DNA of 64,000 bases, from contig NZ_CP098812.1 of the NCBI RefSeq assembly GCF_036825535.1, forward strand, positions 3,410,001 through 3,474,000, given 5' to 3'. This stretch comes from Parasalinivibrio latis. Its GTDB lineage: Bacteria > Pseudomonadota > Gammaproteobacteria > Enterobacterales > Vibrionaceae. Shown one piece after another: positions 52,016 through 59,798 of the stretch. The translations under genes and the position numbers were made by a program. How positions within the stretch are numbered: the stretch's first letter is position 1; each line of letters begins with the position of its first letter. Under the pieces are notes generated by a model. The model was not told the DNA's origin. It saw only the letters and a program-made list of their open reading frames with translations, and did no database searches.

Positions 52016-53974
52016 ATGGACAATTCACTTTTGTGGCAGCCCTCATCTTCACGTGTTGAAGATTCCAACATGCAGGCCTTTATCGGATTTCTCAATCAGC
52101 ATGAAAATGCAGGCATTACCGATTACCCGTCACTCCACAACTGGTCATTGCAGAACAATGCCACCTTCTGGGTACGTTTCTGGCAATGGACTCAAATCCA
52201 GGGAGACCCGGGCGATATTGCACTGTCACCGGATATGGAAAACCGTAACCGGGACAGTGTCTGGTTCCCCGAAGCTCGGCTGAATTATGCGGAAAACCTG
52301 TTGCATTTTGTCCCGCTCAGGAACCAGGAAGATGCTCTGATATTCTGTGATGAGTCAGGCCAACACCGCCACGTCAGTTGGCACCAACTTTATGACCAGG
52401 TAGCAAGCATCGCCCAGTTCCTTCGCGAAAAGGGTATCCAGCAAGGTGATGTCATAGCGGGTTATCTTCCCAATATGCCGGAAACCATTGTGGCTATGCT
52501 GGCTGCAACCTCTCTGGGTGCTATCTGGACATCCACTTCCCCGGACTTTGGTGTCGACAGTGTTCTTGACCGTTTCGGCCAGACCGAGCCAAAGGTTCTC
52601 TTTACTGTCGATGGCTATTTCTATGGCGGGCGCACCCATGATTGCATGGAAAAATCCCACACCATTGTGGAGCGACTGCCGTCAGTGGAACAGTGGATTG
52701 TCGTCTCTCACGCAGGCAGAGGATTCGGACTGCCAGACAATGCTATCGCCTGGCAGGATTTGATGCTGGAAAACCCGCCGCCCCCTGAGTTCGTCCCAGT
52801 CAGCTTTAACAGTCCGCTGTTTATCCTCTATTCCTCCGGTACCACTGGGAAGCCAAAATGTATTGTGCACCGGGTCGGCGGTATCCTGATTAACCACCTC
52901 AAGGAACATATCCTCCACTCCGATATAAAAGCCGGGGATACTGTTTTTTATTTCACTACATGCGGCTGGATGATGTGGAACTGGCTGGTCAGTGGGCTAG
53001 CCTCCGGTGCTACCCTTCTCCTTTATGATGGCTCCCCTTTCCATCCGGAGCCAGGCATCCTGTGGCAACTGGCTGAACGTTACAAAGTGTCGCTTTTCGG
53101 CACATCAGCCAAGTACCTTGAAGCCCTCGCAAAACAGGGGTATTGGCCGGAAGAACATCACGACCTGTCTTCCCTGAGGACAATTTGCTCAACAGGCTCA
53201 GTCCTGGCTCCAGAGCAGTTCGATTTTGTTTACGACAAGATAAAGCAGGATGTTCAGCTCAGCTCTATTTCAGGCGGCACAGACATATGCGGGTGCTTTG
53301 TGCTTGGCAGCCCAATGAGTCAGGTACACCGAAGTGAGTGCCAGGTAAAAGGGCTGGGTATGGATGTCCGGGTGGTGAACAGTGATGGGCATGCCGTTAC
53401 GGGAGAGCAGGGAGAACTGGTGTGCTGTAACACATTCCCCAACCAGCCTCTCGGTTTTTGGAATGACCCGGACAGCGAAAAATATAATGCCGCTTACTGG
53501 GAACGCTTCCCTGGGATCTGGCACCACGGAGATTATGTTGAGGAAAGGCCAACTGGTGGCCTGACATTTTACGGCCGCTCCGATGCCGTGCTTAACCCCG
53601 GCGGTGTCCGCATTGGAACGGCAGAGGTGTACAGGTATGTAAATACACTCCCGGAAGTGGCCGACTCCGTAGTCATTGGCCAGACCTGGGACAATGACGT
53701 CCGGGTTGTTCTTTTTGTCCAACTCAAGGACAAAGAGATCCTGACTCCGGACCTCGAAGACCGGATACGCAAAACCCTGCGCCAGCACTGCTCGCCCCAC
53801 CACGTTCCTTCCAAGATACTCGCCGTGCAGGACATCCCCAGAACCCGGTCAGGGAAACTGGCTGAGTTGGCAGTCAAGGATGTTGTCCATGGGCGGGATG
53901 TAGTCCAGCAAAGTGCCCTGGCAAATCCCGGTTCCCTGGCAGAATATGAAAACAGGGAAGAACTGCGGGACTGA
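52016..53974 (+). CDS. Acetoacetyl-CoA synthetase
   Basis: This 652-residue adenylate-forming ligase has the adenylation P-loop ILYSSGTTGKPKCIVH (about 270-285). Typical acetoacetyl-CoA synthetase blocks are FPEARLNYAENLL, TTCGWMMWNWLVSGLASG, YDGSPFHPEP and SGGTDICGCFVLG. The catalytic Lys region RTRSGKLAELAV is near the C-terminus. The N-terminal extension WQPSSSRVEDSNMQAF separates it from acetyl-CoA synthetase. It would activate acetoacetate for ketone-body or PHB turnover. GGGAGCAG precedes the ATG. A single gene with a strong terminator. Confidence 0.9.
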   Translation: MDNSLLWQPSSSRVEDSNMQAFIGFLNQHENAGITDYPSLHNWSLQNNATFWVRFWQWTQIQGDPGDIALSPDMENRNRDSVWFPEARLNYAENLLHFVPLRNQEDALIFCDESGQHRHVSWHQLYDQVASIAQFLREKGIQQGDVIAGYLPNMPETIVAMLAATSLGAIWTSTSPDFGVDSVLDRFGQTEPKVLFTVDGYFYGGRTHDCMEKSHTIVERLPSVEQWIVVSHAGRGFGLPDNAIAWQDLMLENPPPPEFVPVSFNSPLFILYSSGTTGKPKCIVHRVGGILINHLKEHILHSDIKAGDTVFYFTTCGWMMWNWLVSGLASGATLLLYDGSPFHPEPGILWQLAERYKVSLFGTSAKYLEALAKQGYWPEEHHDLSSLRTICSTGSVLAPEQFDFVYDKIKQDVQLSSISGGTDICGCFVLGSPMSQVHRSECQVKGLGMDVRVVNSDGHAVTGEQGELVCCNTFPNQPLGFWNDPDSEKYNAAYWERFPGIWHHGDYVEERPTGGLTFYGRSDAVLNPGGVRIGTAEVYRYVNTLPEVADSVVIGQTWDNDVRVVLFVQLKDKEILTPDLEDRIRKTLRQHCSPHHVPSKILAVQDIPRTRSGKLAELAVKDVVHGRDVVQQSALANPGSLAEYENREELRD

Positions 53975-53993
53975 CCACCCGCTCCCTAAACAG

Positions 53994-54018
53994 AAAAAGC
54001 AGCCTCGGCTGCTTTTTT
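53994..54018. terminator. Bidirectional terminator between acetoacetyl-CoA synthetase and fxsA
   Basis: AGCAGC pairs with GCTGCT over loop CTCG, with A-run and T-run on either side. The genes converge. Confidence 0.85.
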
Positions 54019-54033
54019 GATATTGATTCGGAA

Positions 54034-54567
54034 TTATTTCAGGCGATTTTTATCATCCGGATCTGAACCATCTTTACGCTCCCACTCACCGTCGAAGGTA
54101 TTACCCTCATTTGAATTGCCAGAGCGGTTGAACGGATCCTGCTCAAATGGCCCCTGCTGGTAAAAACCACCTTGCTGGAATCCACCCGGAGACATGGTGT
54201 TTACTTTGACCCGGCTCATCAGGTATTTGGCAATCGCAGCTCTGGGGGCAGGCAGAAGAATAGTCATGCCCATCGCATCTGTCATAAACCCGGGGGTCAA
54301 CAGGAGAACCCCCGCGACTGCAAGCATCACACCTTCCACGATCTGCTGGGCCGGAAGCTCTCCCTGCTGCAACCGCTGCTGCACCGACATAAGAGTCTGC
54401 AACCCCTGGCTGCGCACTAAAGATGCACCGACAAAGGCTGTAATCAGCACCAGGGCAATCGTCGGCCACAAGCCAAGGATCCCACCAACCTGAATAAACA
54501 ACGCAATCTCAATAATAGGTACAGCAATAAACGCTAAAAGCAGAATAGGGAACAAAGTAAACCTCAT
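54034..54567 (-). CDS. fxsA: FxsA family membrane protein
   Basis: This 177-residue inner-membrane protein has helices at about 5-22, 28-48 and 75-100. FxsA landmarks are FIAVPIIEIALFIQVGGILG, ALVLITAFVGASLVRSQG and LLLTPGFMTDAMG. The C-terminal tail is glutamine, glycine and charge rich. FxsA overexpression relieves F-plasmid exclusion of phage T7 in E. coli; the normal role is unknown. The start at 54567 (MRFTLF) fits the family; the frame is open 24 codons further. Its place upstream of aspA is conserved in Vibrio and E. coli. Confidence 0.87.
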   Translation of the reverse strand: MRFTLFPILLLAFIAVPIIEIALFIQVGGILGLWPTIALVLITAFVGASLVRSQGLQTLMSVQQRLQQGELPAQQIVEGVMLAVAGVLLLTPGFMTDAMGMTILLPAPRAAIAKYLMSRVKVNTMSPGGFQQGGFYQQGPFEQDPFNRSGNSNEGNTFDGEWERKDGSDPDDKNRLK

Positions 54568-54805
54568 TCGGTAGCGGACTGGATTGTCGCTTCTCGCAAC
54601 ATAGCACTTTAGATATGGGGGCGGAAACTGCGGATTCAATTTTTAAACGCGACACGGAAAAAAGTTGTTACAAAATGGCTGAATTTACGTGCGGTTCATG
54701 TGCCAGATGAATGAAATTCAAACAGCACATTTCGGAATATAAAACATGTAAATACGGCATCAATGAAACATTTACCCAACAAAAAATAAAAAACCGAGAT
54801 TATAT

Positions 54806-54821
54806 GTTGAGCGAGATCACA
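54806..54821. promoter_or_regulatory. CRP-like site before the first aspA
   Basis: GTTGA, 6 bp, TCACA: the right half is perfect and the left half weak. A TTGAT half-site of FNR type lies at 54857. E. coli aspA is controlled by CRP and FNR. The rest of 54640-54930 is AT-rich with no gene. Confidence 0.35.
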
Positions 54822-54932
54822 GCGTTTAAACCCCGATCATAACGTCATACAAAAAATTGATCTTAGGCACATTCTTACTGCCTGCGGTGGATAGAATTCG
54901 CAGCCATACAGGGTATTAAAAACCCTTCTACA

Positions 54933-54960
54933 GCCACAATCTCTGAGGAAAGGACTCTGC
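54933..54960 (+). other. Conserved leader block of the first aspA
   Basis: These 28 nt are identical to 58169-58196 upstream of the second aspA, although flanking leader sequence differs. The block contains CTGAGGAAAGGACTCTGC. It ends 49 bp before ATG, so its AGGAAAGG is too far to be the ribosome site. Confidence 0.6.
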
Positions 54961-55009
54961 AGGTATTTGTTGGGCTAGGTACTTAATTTCTAATTATAAA
55001 GGCCAAGTC

Positions 55010-56473
55010 ATGTCTCAGATGATTGAAACCAATGCAGCAATGGCTGCAAATGCAAATCTTGCCACCCGAATTGAAGAGGATCTTCTTGGCGAACGCCAGG
55101 TTCCGGGTGACGCTTACTGGGGTATCCACACCCTGCGTGCTGTCGAAAACTTCCAAATCTCAAGCACTACCATTTCTGATATCCCTGACTTTGTCCGCGG
55201 TATGGTTTTCACCAAGAAAGCCGCTGCCATGGCAAACAAAGAGCTGGGTGTGATCCCACCAGAAGTGGGCGATTACATCATCAAGGCCTGTGACCTTATC
55301 CTGGAAACCGGCAAATGCATGGACCAGTTCCCGTCTGATGCCTTCCAGGGCGGTGCAGGCACCTCTGTGAACATGAACGCCAACGAAGTGGTTGCCAACC
55401 TGGCACTGGAACTGATGGGCCGTGAAAAGGGTGAATACGACGTTGTTAACCCTAACGACCACGTCAACAAGAGCCAGTCTACCAACTGCGCCTACCCTAC
55501 CGGTTTCCGCATCGCGGTATACAACAGCATCGTGAAGCTGATGTCTGCGATCTCTTATCTGGAAACGGCGTTCAACGCCAAGGCAGAAGAAAACAAGAAC
55601 ATCCTGAAGATGGGCCGTACCCAGCTGCAGGACGCTGTGCCAATGACTGTTGGCCAGGAATTCCGTGCTTTCGCGGTACTGCTGAAAGAAGAGATCAAAA
55701 ACCTCAAGTACACTGCGGCCCTGCTGCTGGAAGTGAACCTGGGTGCCACCGCTATCGGTACCGGCCTGAACGCGGTTGCCGGTTACCAGCCTCTGGCTGT
55801 ACAGCGTCTGGCTGAAATCACCGGCCTGGACGTAACACCGGCAGAAGACCTGATTGAAGCAACCTCAGACTGTGGTTCATACGTAATGGTTCACGGCGCA
55901 CTGAAGCGTCTGGCTGTGAAGCTGTCCAAGGTATGTAACGACCTGCGTCTGCTCTCTTCCGGCCCACGTGCTGGCCTGAATGAAATCAACCTGCCTGAAA
56001 TGCAGGCCGGCTCTTCTATCATGCCAGCCAAAGTTAACCCGGTTATCCCTGAAGTGGTCAACCAGGTGTGCTTCAAGGTTATCGGTAACGACACCACTGT
56101 GACCATGGCGGCAGAAGCCGGCCAGTTGCAGCTGAACGTGATGGAGCCTGTTATCGGCCAGGCGATGTTCGAATCTGTCTCCCTGCTGTCCAATGCGTGC
56201 TACACCCTGGCAGACAAGTGCGTTAACGGCATCACCGTTAACAAGGAAATCTGCGAGCAGTTCGTATTCGGCTCTATCGGTATCGTGACCTACCTGAACC
56301 CATTCATCGGTCACCATGAAGGTGACATCGTTGGCAAGATCTGCGCCGAAACCGGCAAGAGTGTCCGCGAAGTGGTTCTGGAGCGCGGCCTGCTGACTGA
56401 AGAGCAACTGGATGACATCTTCTCTGTCGAGAACCTGATGAATCCTCAATACAAGGCCAAGCGTTATATCTAA
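55010..56473 (+). CDS. aspA: Aspartate ammonia-lyase, copy 1
   Basis: This 487-residue enzyme converts L-aspartate to fumarate and ammonia. The fumarase/aspartase signature GSSIMPAKVNPVIPE carries the catalytic Ser. Other motifs are HVNKSQSTN and LEVNLGATAIGTGLNA. The protein is nearly the same as copy 2 from DFVRG (about residue 58) onward and differs mainly in the first 55 and last 15 residues. At DNA level 55381-56267 shows no difference from copy 2. It is followed by a long hairpin and a DcuB-like gene. Product fumarate can serve as electron acceptor and be exchanged for succinate by Dcu carriers. Confidence 0.96.
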   Translation: MSQMIETNAAMAANANLATRIEEDLLGERQVPGDAYWGIHTLRAVENFQISSTTISDIPDFVRGMVFTKKAAAMANKELGVIPPEVGDYIIKACDLILETGKCMDQFPSDAFQGGAGTSVNMNANEVVANLALELMGREKGEYDVVNPNDHVNKSQSTNCAYPTGFRIAVYNSIVKLMSAISYLETAFNAKAEENKNILKMGRTQLQDAVPMTVGQEFRAFAVLLKEEIKNLKYTAALLLEVNLGATAIGTGLNAVAGYQPLAVQRLAEITGLDVTPAEDLIEATSDCGSYVMVHGALKRLAVKLSKVCNDLRLLSSGPRAGLNEINLPEMQAGSSIMPAKVNPVIPEVVNQVCFKVIGNDTTVTMAAEAGQLQLNVMEPVIGQAMFESVSLLSNACYTLADKCVNGITVNKEICEQFVFGSIGIVTYLNPFIGHHEGDIVGKICAETGKSVREVVLERGLLTEEQLDDIFSVENLMNPQYKAKRYI

Positions 56474-56500
56474 TACCACTGGCAGGACCTAATTCTCTGC

Positions 56501-56560
56501 TATCGGGGGCAAGTACCGTCCCATTCTCCCCGGGATGGTACTGGCTCTGAACCCCCGATA
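56501..56560 (+). other. Long intercistronic hairpin between aspA and dcuB-like gene
   Basis: The outer stem TATCGGGGG pairs with CCCCCGATA (9 bp, perfect). The inner stem AGTACCGTCCC pairs with GGGATGGTACT (11 bp, one wobble). No T-tract follows. It ends 40 bp before the dcuB-like ATG and may stabilise or process the aspA-dcu message. Confidence 0.6.
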
Positions 56561-56600
56561 TGGCAGTAAACGGATTTTTTACCTATCGGAGCTTTACACT

Positions 56601-57932
56601 ATGTTTCTTATTGAGTTTCTCGTCGTTCTGGCGTGTATCCTTATTGGTGCACGTATAGGAGGCATCGGCCTGGGTATCATGGGCGGTTTCGGCCTGGCTA
56701 TCCTGACCTTTGTCTTTGGCCTCCAGCCTACCAGCCCACCAATCGATGTTATGCTGATGATCATGGCCGTGGTTGCCGCTGCTGCGTGTATGCAGGCTGC
56801 CGGTGGTCTGGATTATCTGGTACACCTGGCTGAAAAGCTGTTGCGCAAGCAACCTCGCTACATCAACTTTATGGCACCACTGGTCACTTATGTATTCACC
56901 ATGCTGGCGGGTACCGGCCACGTTGCATACTCAGTGTTGCCTATCATCGCTGAAGTTTCACGCCGTACCGGCATCCGCCCTGAGCGTCCGATGTCTGTTG
57001 CGGTAATCGCCTCTCAGTTCGCCATTGTTGTCAGCCCAATTTCTGCCGCGACTGTAGCTATGGTCGGTGTCGTTGAGCCTGCAGGTATCACTCTGGGTGA
57101 CATCCTGATGGTCACCATCCCTTGTACCTTCATCGGCCTGGCTGTTGCTGCCTTTGCTGTTGGTTACATGGGCGCAGACCTGTCCAACGATGCTGAATAC
57201 CAGCGCCGCATGCAGGATCCTGAGTACCGCACACTGATCGAAGGCACCGCAGAAGCGAATGCCAGCGAATACGTCCCAACCAAAGACGCCAAGTTCTCTG
57301 TAGGTATGTTCCTGCTGGGTTCTCTGCTGGTTGTTATCCTGGGTGCAATCCCATCCCTGCGCCCGGTATTCGAAATCGGTGGCAACGAAGTTCGCCTGGG
57401 CATGGCTCATGCGATTGAAATCGTCATGCTGACCGTAGCCAGTATCACTGTACTGGTATGTAAGCCGAACCAGGACAAAGTATCCCGTGGCTCAGTATTC
57501 CACGCAGGTATGCGCGCCATTATCGCGATCTTCGGTATCGCATGGCTGGGTGACACCCTGTTCAACGGCCACATGGGCATGTTGAAAGAAGCGGTTCAGG
57601 GGCTGGTTGAAACCGCACCTTGGGCATTCGCCTTCGCACTGTTCGGTTTCTCTGTGATGGTAAACAGCCAGGGCGCGACCACCGCTGTCCTGATGCCTCT
57701 GGGTCTGGCGCTCGGTATCGAGCCGGCTTACCTGGTTGCCATGTTCGTAGCGGTTAACGGCTACTTCTTTATCCCTAACTACGGCCCAATCATCGCAGCT
57801 ATCGACTTTGACGTTACCGGTACCACCAAGATCGGTAAGTACATCTTCAACCACAGCTTCATGATGCCGGGTATGGTAGCGATGATTGTTTCGCTGGTAT
57901 TCGGTTTCGTGTTTGCAGGTATGTTCCTGTAA
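56601..57932 (+). CDS. dcuB: Anaerobic C4-dicarboxylate transporter, DcuB-like
   Basis: This 443-residue membrane protein of the DcuA/DcuB family exchanges fumarate, malate or aspartate for succinate. Family landmarks are ILIGARIGGIGLGIMGG, MAVVAAAACMQAAGGLDYLV, LAGTGHVAYSVLPIIAEV and IRPERPMSVAVIASQ. The QPTSPPIDVML region and 443-residue length are closer to DcuB than DcuA, but the assignment by eye is moderate. It starts at 56601 with CGGAGC upstream; the frame is open 22 codons further into the hairpin region. Clearly diverged from the second dcu gene. Confidence 0.85.
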   Translation: MFLIEFLVVLACILIGARIGGIGLGIMGGFGLAILTFVFGLQPTSPPIDVMLMIMAVVAAAACMQAAGGLDYLVHLAEKLLRKQPRYINFMAPLVTYVFTMLAGTGHVAYSVLPIIAEVSRRTGIRPERPMSVAVIASQFAIVVSPISAATVAMVGVVEPAGITLGDILMVTIPCTFIGLAVAAFAVGYMGADLSNDAEYQRRMQDPEYRTLIEGTAEANASEYVPTKDAKFSVGMFLLGSLLVVILGAIPSLRPVFEIGGNEVRLGMAHAIEIVMLTVASITVLVCKPNQDKVSRGSVFHAGMRAIIAIFGIAWLGDTLFNGHMGMLKEAVQGLVETAPWAFAFALFGFSVMVNSQGATTAVLMPLGLALGIEPAYLVAMFVAVNGYFFIPNYGPIIAAIDFDVTGTTKIGKYIFNHSFMMPGMVAMIVSLVFGFVFAGMFL

Positions 57933-57958
57933 CAGGTTGAAAACCGTCACTTAAACAG

Positions 57959-57982
57959 AAGCCGGTCTTATACCGGCTTTTT
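57959..57982 (+). terminator. Terminator of the first aspA-dcu cassette
   Basis: AAGCCGGT pairs with ACCGGCTT over a short loop, followed by TTTTTG. Confidence 0.82.
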
Positions 57983-58090
57983 GTTTGCCTGAATTTCTGT
58001 TCAAGAATTCTTCAATGCCCCACGTCGCCTATTAACAAAGTTTAATATCACGAAATTTTGATACACAACCGGTCTAATAAACATATAAAA

Positions 58091-58106
58091 AGTGATCTGC
58101 GCCATA
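58091..58106. promoter_or_regulatory. CRP-like site before the second aspA
   Basis: AGTGA, 6 bp, CCATA inside AAAAGTGATCTGCGCCATAT: the left half is good, the right weak. The remainder of 57983-58253 is AT-rich with no gene apart from the leader block. Confidence 0.35.
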
Positions 58107-58168
58107 TTATTTATGCTGAAACACGCTAAAATTGCCCTCAGATTTAACAAGGTGCAAACGCACCACCT

Positions 58169-58196
58169 GCCACAATCTCTGAGGAAAGGACTCTGC
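58169..58196 (+). other. Conserved leader block of the second aspA
   Basis: Identical over 28 nt to 54933-54960. It ends 57 bp before this ATG. The intervening leader sequence differs between copies, apart from GGCTAG and the final GGCCAAGTC. Confidence 0.6.
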
Positions 58197-58253
58197 GGTA
58201 ATTGTCAGGCTAGGCTGTCATCCAAATTTTTGTATTTATATATAGGCCAAGTC

Positions 58254-59717
58254 ATGTCTCAGATGATTGATAACAATGTAGCTAACGCTGCTGATTCTGC
58301 TGTTGCATTCCGGATCGAAGAGGATCTTCTTGGCGAACGCCAGGTTCCGGCTGATGCTTACTGGGGTATCCACACCCTGCGTGCTGTCGAAAACTTCCAA
58401 ATTTCTAACACCAAGATTTCTGACATTCCTGACTTTGTCCGCGGTATGGTTTTCACCAAGAAAGCCGCTGCCATGGCAAACAAAGAGCTGGGTGTGATCC
58501 CACCAGAAGTGGGCGATTACATCATCAAAGCCTGTGACCTTATCCTGGAAACCGGCAAATGCATGGACCAGTTCCCGTCTGATGCCTTCCAGGGCGGTGC
58601 GGGCACCTCTGTGAACATGAATACCAACGAAGTGGTTGCCAACCTGGCACTGGAACTGATGGGCCGTGAAAAGGGTGAATACGACGTTGTTAACCCTAAC
58701 GACCACGTCAACAAGAGCCAGTCTACCAACTGCGCCTACCCTACCGGTTTCCGCATCGCGGTATACAACAGCATCGTGAAGCTGATGTCTGCGATCTCTT
58801 ATCTGGAAACGGCGTTCAACGCCAAGGCAGAAGAAAACAAGAACATCCTGAAGATGGGCCGTACCCAGCTGCAGGACGCTGTGCCAATGACTGTTGGCCA
58901 GGAATTCCGTGCTTTCGCGGTACTGCTGAAAGAAGAGATCAAAAACCTCAAGTACACTGCGGCCCTGCTGCTGGAAGTGAACCTGGGTGCCACCGCTATC
59001 GGTACCGGCCTGAACGCGGTTGCCGGTTACCAGCCTCTGGCTGTACAGCGTCTGGCTGAAATCACCGGCCTGGACGTAACACCGGCAGAAGACCTGATTG
59101 AAGCAACCTCAGACTGTGGTTCATACGTAATGGTTCACGGCGCACTGAAGCGTCTGGCTGTGAAGCTGTCCAAGGTATGTAACGACCTGCGTCTGCTCTC
59201 TTCCGGCCCACGTGCTGGCCTGAATGAAATCAACCTGCCTGAAATGCAGGCCGGCTCTTCTATCATGCCAGCCAAAGTTAACCCGGTTATCCCTGAAGTG
59301 GTCAACCAGGTGTGCTTCAAGGTTATCGGTAACGACACCACTGTGACCATGGCGGCAGAAGCCGGCCAGTTGCAGCTGAACGTGATGGAGCCTGTTATCG
59401 GCCAGGCGATGTTCGAATCTGTCTCCCTGCTGTCCAATGCGTGCTACACCCTGGCAGACAAGTGCGTTAACGGCATCACCGTTAACAAGGAAATCTGCGA
59501 GCAGTTCGTATACGGCTCTATCGGCATCGTGACCTACCTGAACCCTTTCATCGGTCACCATGAAGGTGACATCGTTGGCAAGATCTGCGCCGAAACCGGC
59601 AAGAGTGTCCGCGAAGTGGTTCTGGAGCGCGGCCTGCTGACTGAAGAGCAACTGGACGATATCTTCTCTGTTCAGAACCTGATGCACCCTGAGTACAAGG
59701 GCAAGCGCTACGCTTAA
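58254..59717 (+). CDS. aspA: Aspartate ammonia-lyase, copy 2
   Basis: This 487-residue second aspartase has the same catalytic motifs as copy 1 (GSSIMPAKVNPVIPE). The N-terminus reads MSQMIDNNVANAADSAVAF, against MSQMIETNAAMAANANLAT in copy 1. Core changes are only Ala to Thr in NMNTNEV and Phe to Tyr in QFVYGSIG; the C-terminus ends MHPEYKGKRYA. The ATG at 58254 matches copy 1; the frame stays open upstream by chance. An attenuator-like hairpin and dcuA follow. Confidence 0.96.
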   Translation: MSQMIDNNVANAADSAVAFRIEEDLLGERQVPADAYWGIHTLRAVENFQISNTKISDIPDFVRGMVFTKKAAAMANKELGVIPPEVGDYIIKACDLILETGKCMDQFPSDAFQGGAGTSVNMNTNEVVANLALELMGREKGEYDVVNPNDHVNKSQSTNCAYPTGFRIAVYNSIVKLMSAISYLETAFNAKAEENKNILKMGRTQLQDAVPMTVGQEFRAFAVLLKEEIKNLKYTAALLLEVNLGATAIGTGLNAVAGYQPLAVQRLAEITGLDVTPAEDLIEATSDCGSYVMVHGALKRLAVKLSKVCNDLRLLSSGPRAGLNEINLPEMQAGSSIMPAKVNPVIPEVVNQVCFKVIGNDTTVTMAAEAGQLQLNVMEPVIGQAMFESVSLLSNACYTLADKCVNGITVNKEICEQFVYGSIGIVTYLNPFIGHHEGDIVGKICAETGKSVREVVLERGLLTEEQLDDIFSVQNLMHPEYKGKRYA

Positions 59718-59732
59718 TCGCACTTTAAACAG

Positions 59733-59759
59733 AAAACGCCCCCTTACCGGGGCGTTTTA
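59733..59759 (+). terminator. Terminator-like hairpin between the second aspA and dcuA
   Basis: AAAACGCCCC pairs with GGGGCGTTTT, then AGCG. The T-run is only four long, so read-through into dcuA (ATG 40 bp on) is likely. Confidence 0.65.
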
Positions 59760-59798
59760 GCGTCACAAAACCAATAATTCCAACCAGGTAAACACAAC

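Noticed and set aside
55877..56479. 200-codon leftward frame inside aspA, repeated at 59121-59723
   Set aside because: It is a shadow of the strongly biased aspA codons and appears twice only because aspA does.
54640..58253. Insertion sequence or transposon as cause of the aspA-dcu duplication
   Set aside because: No transposase, terminal inverted repeats or target-site duplication is visible around either cassette.
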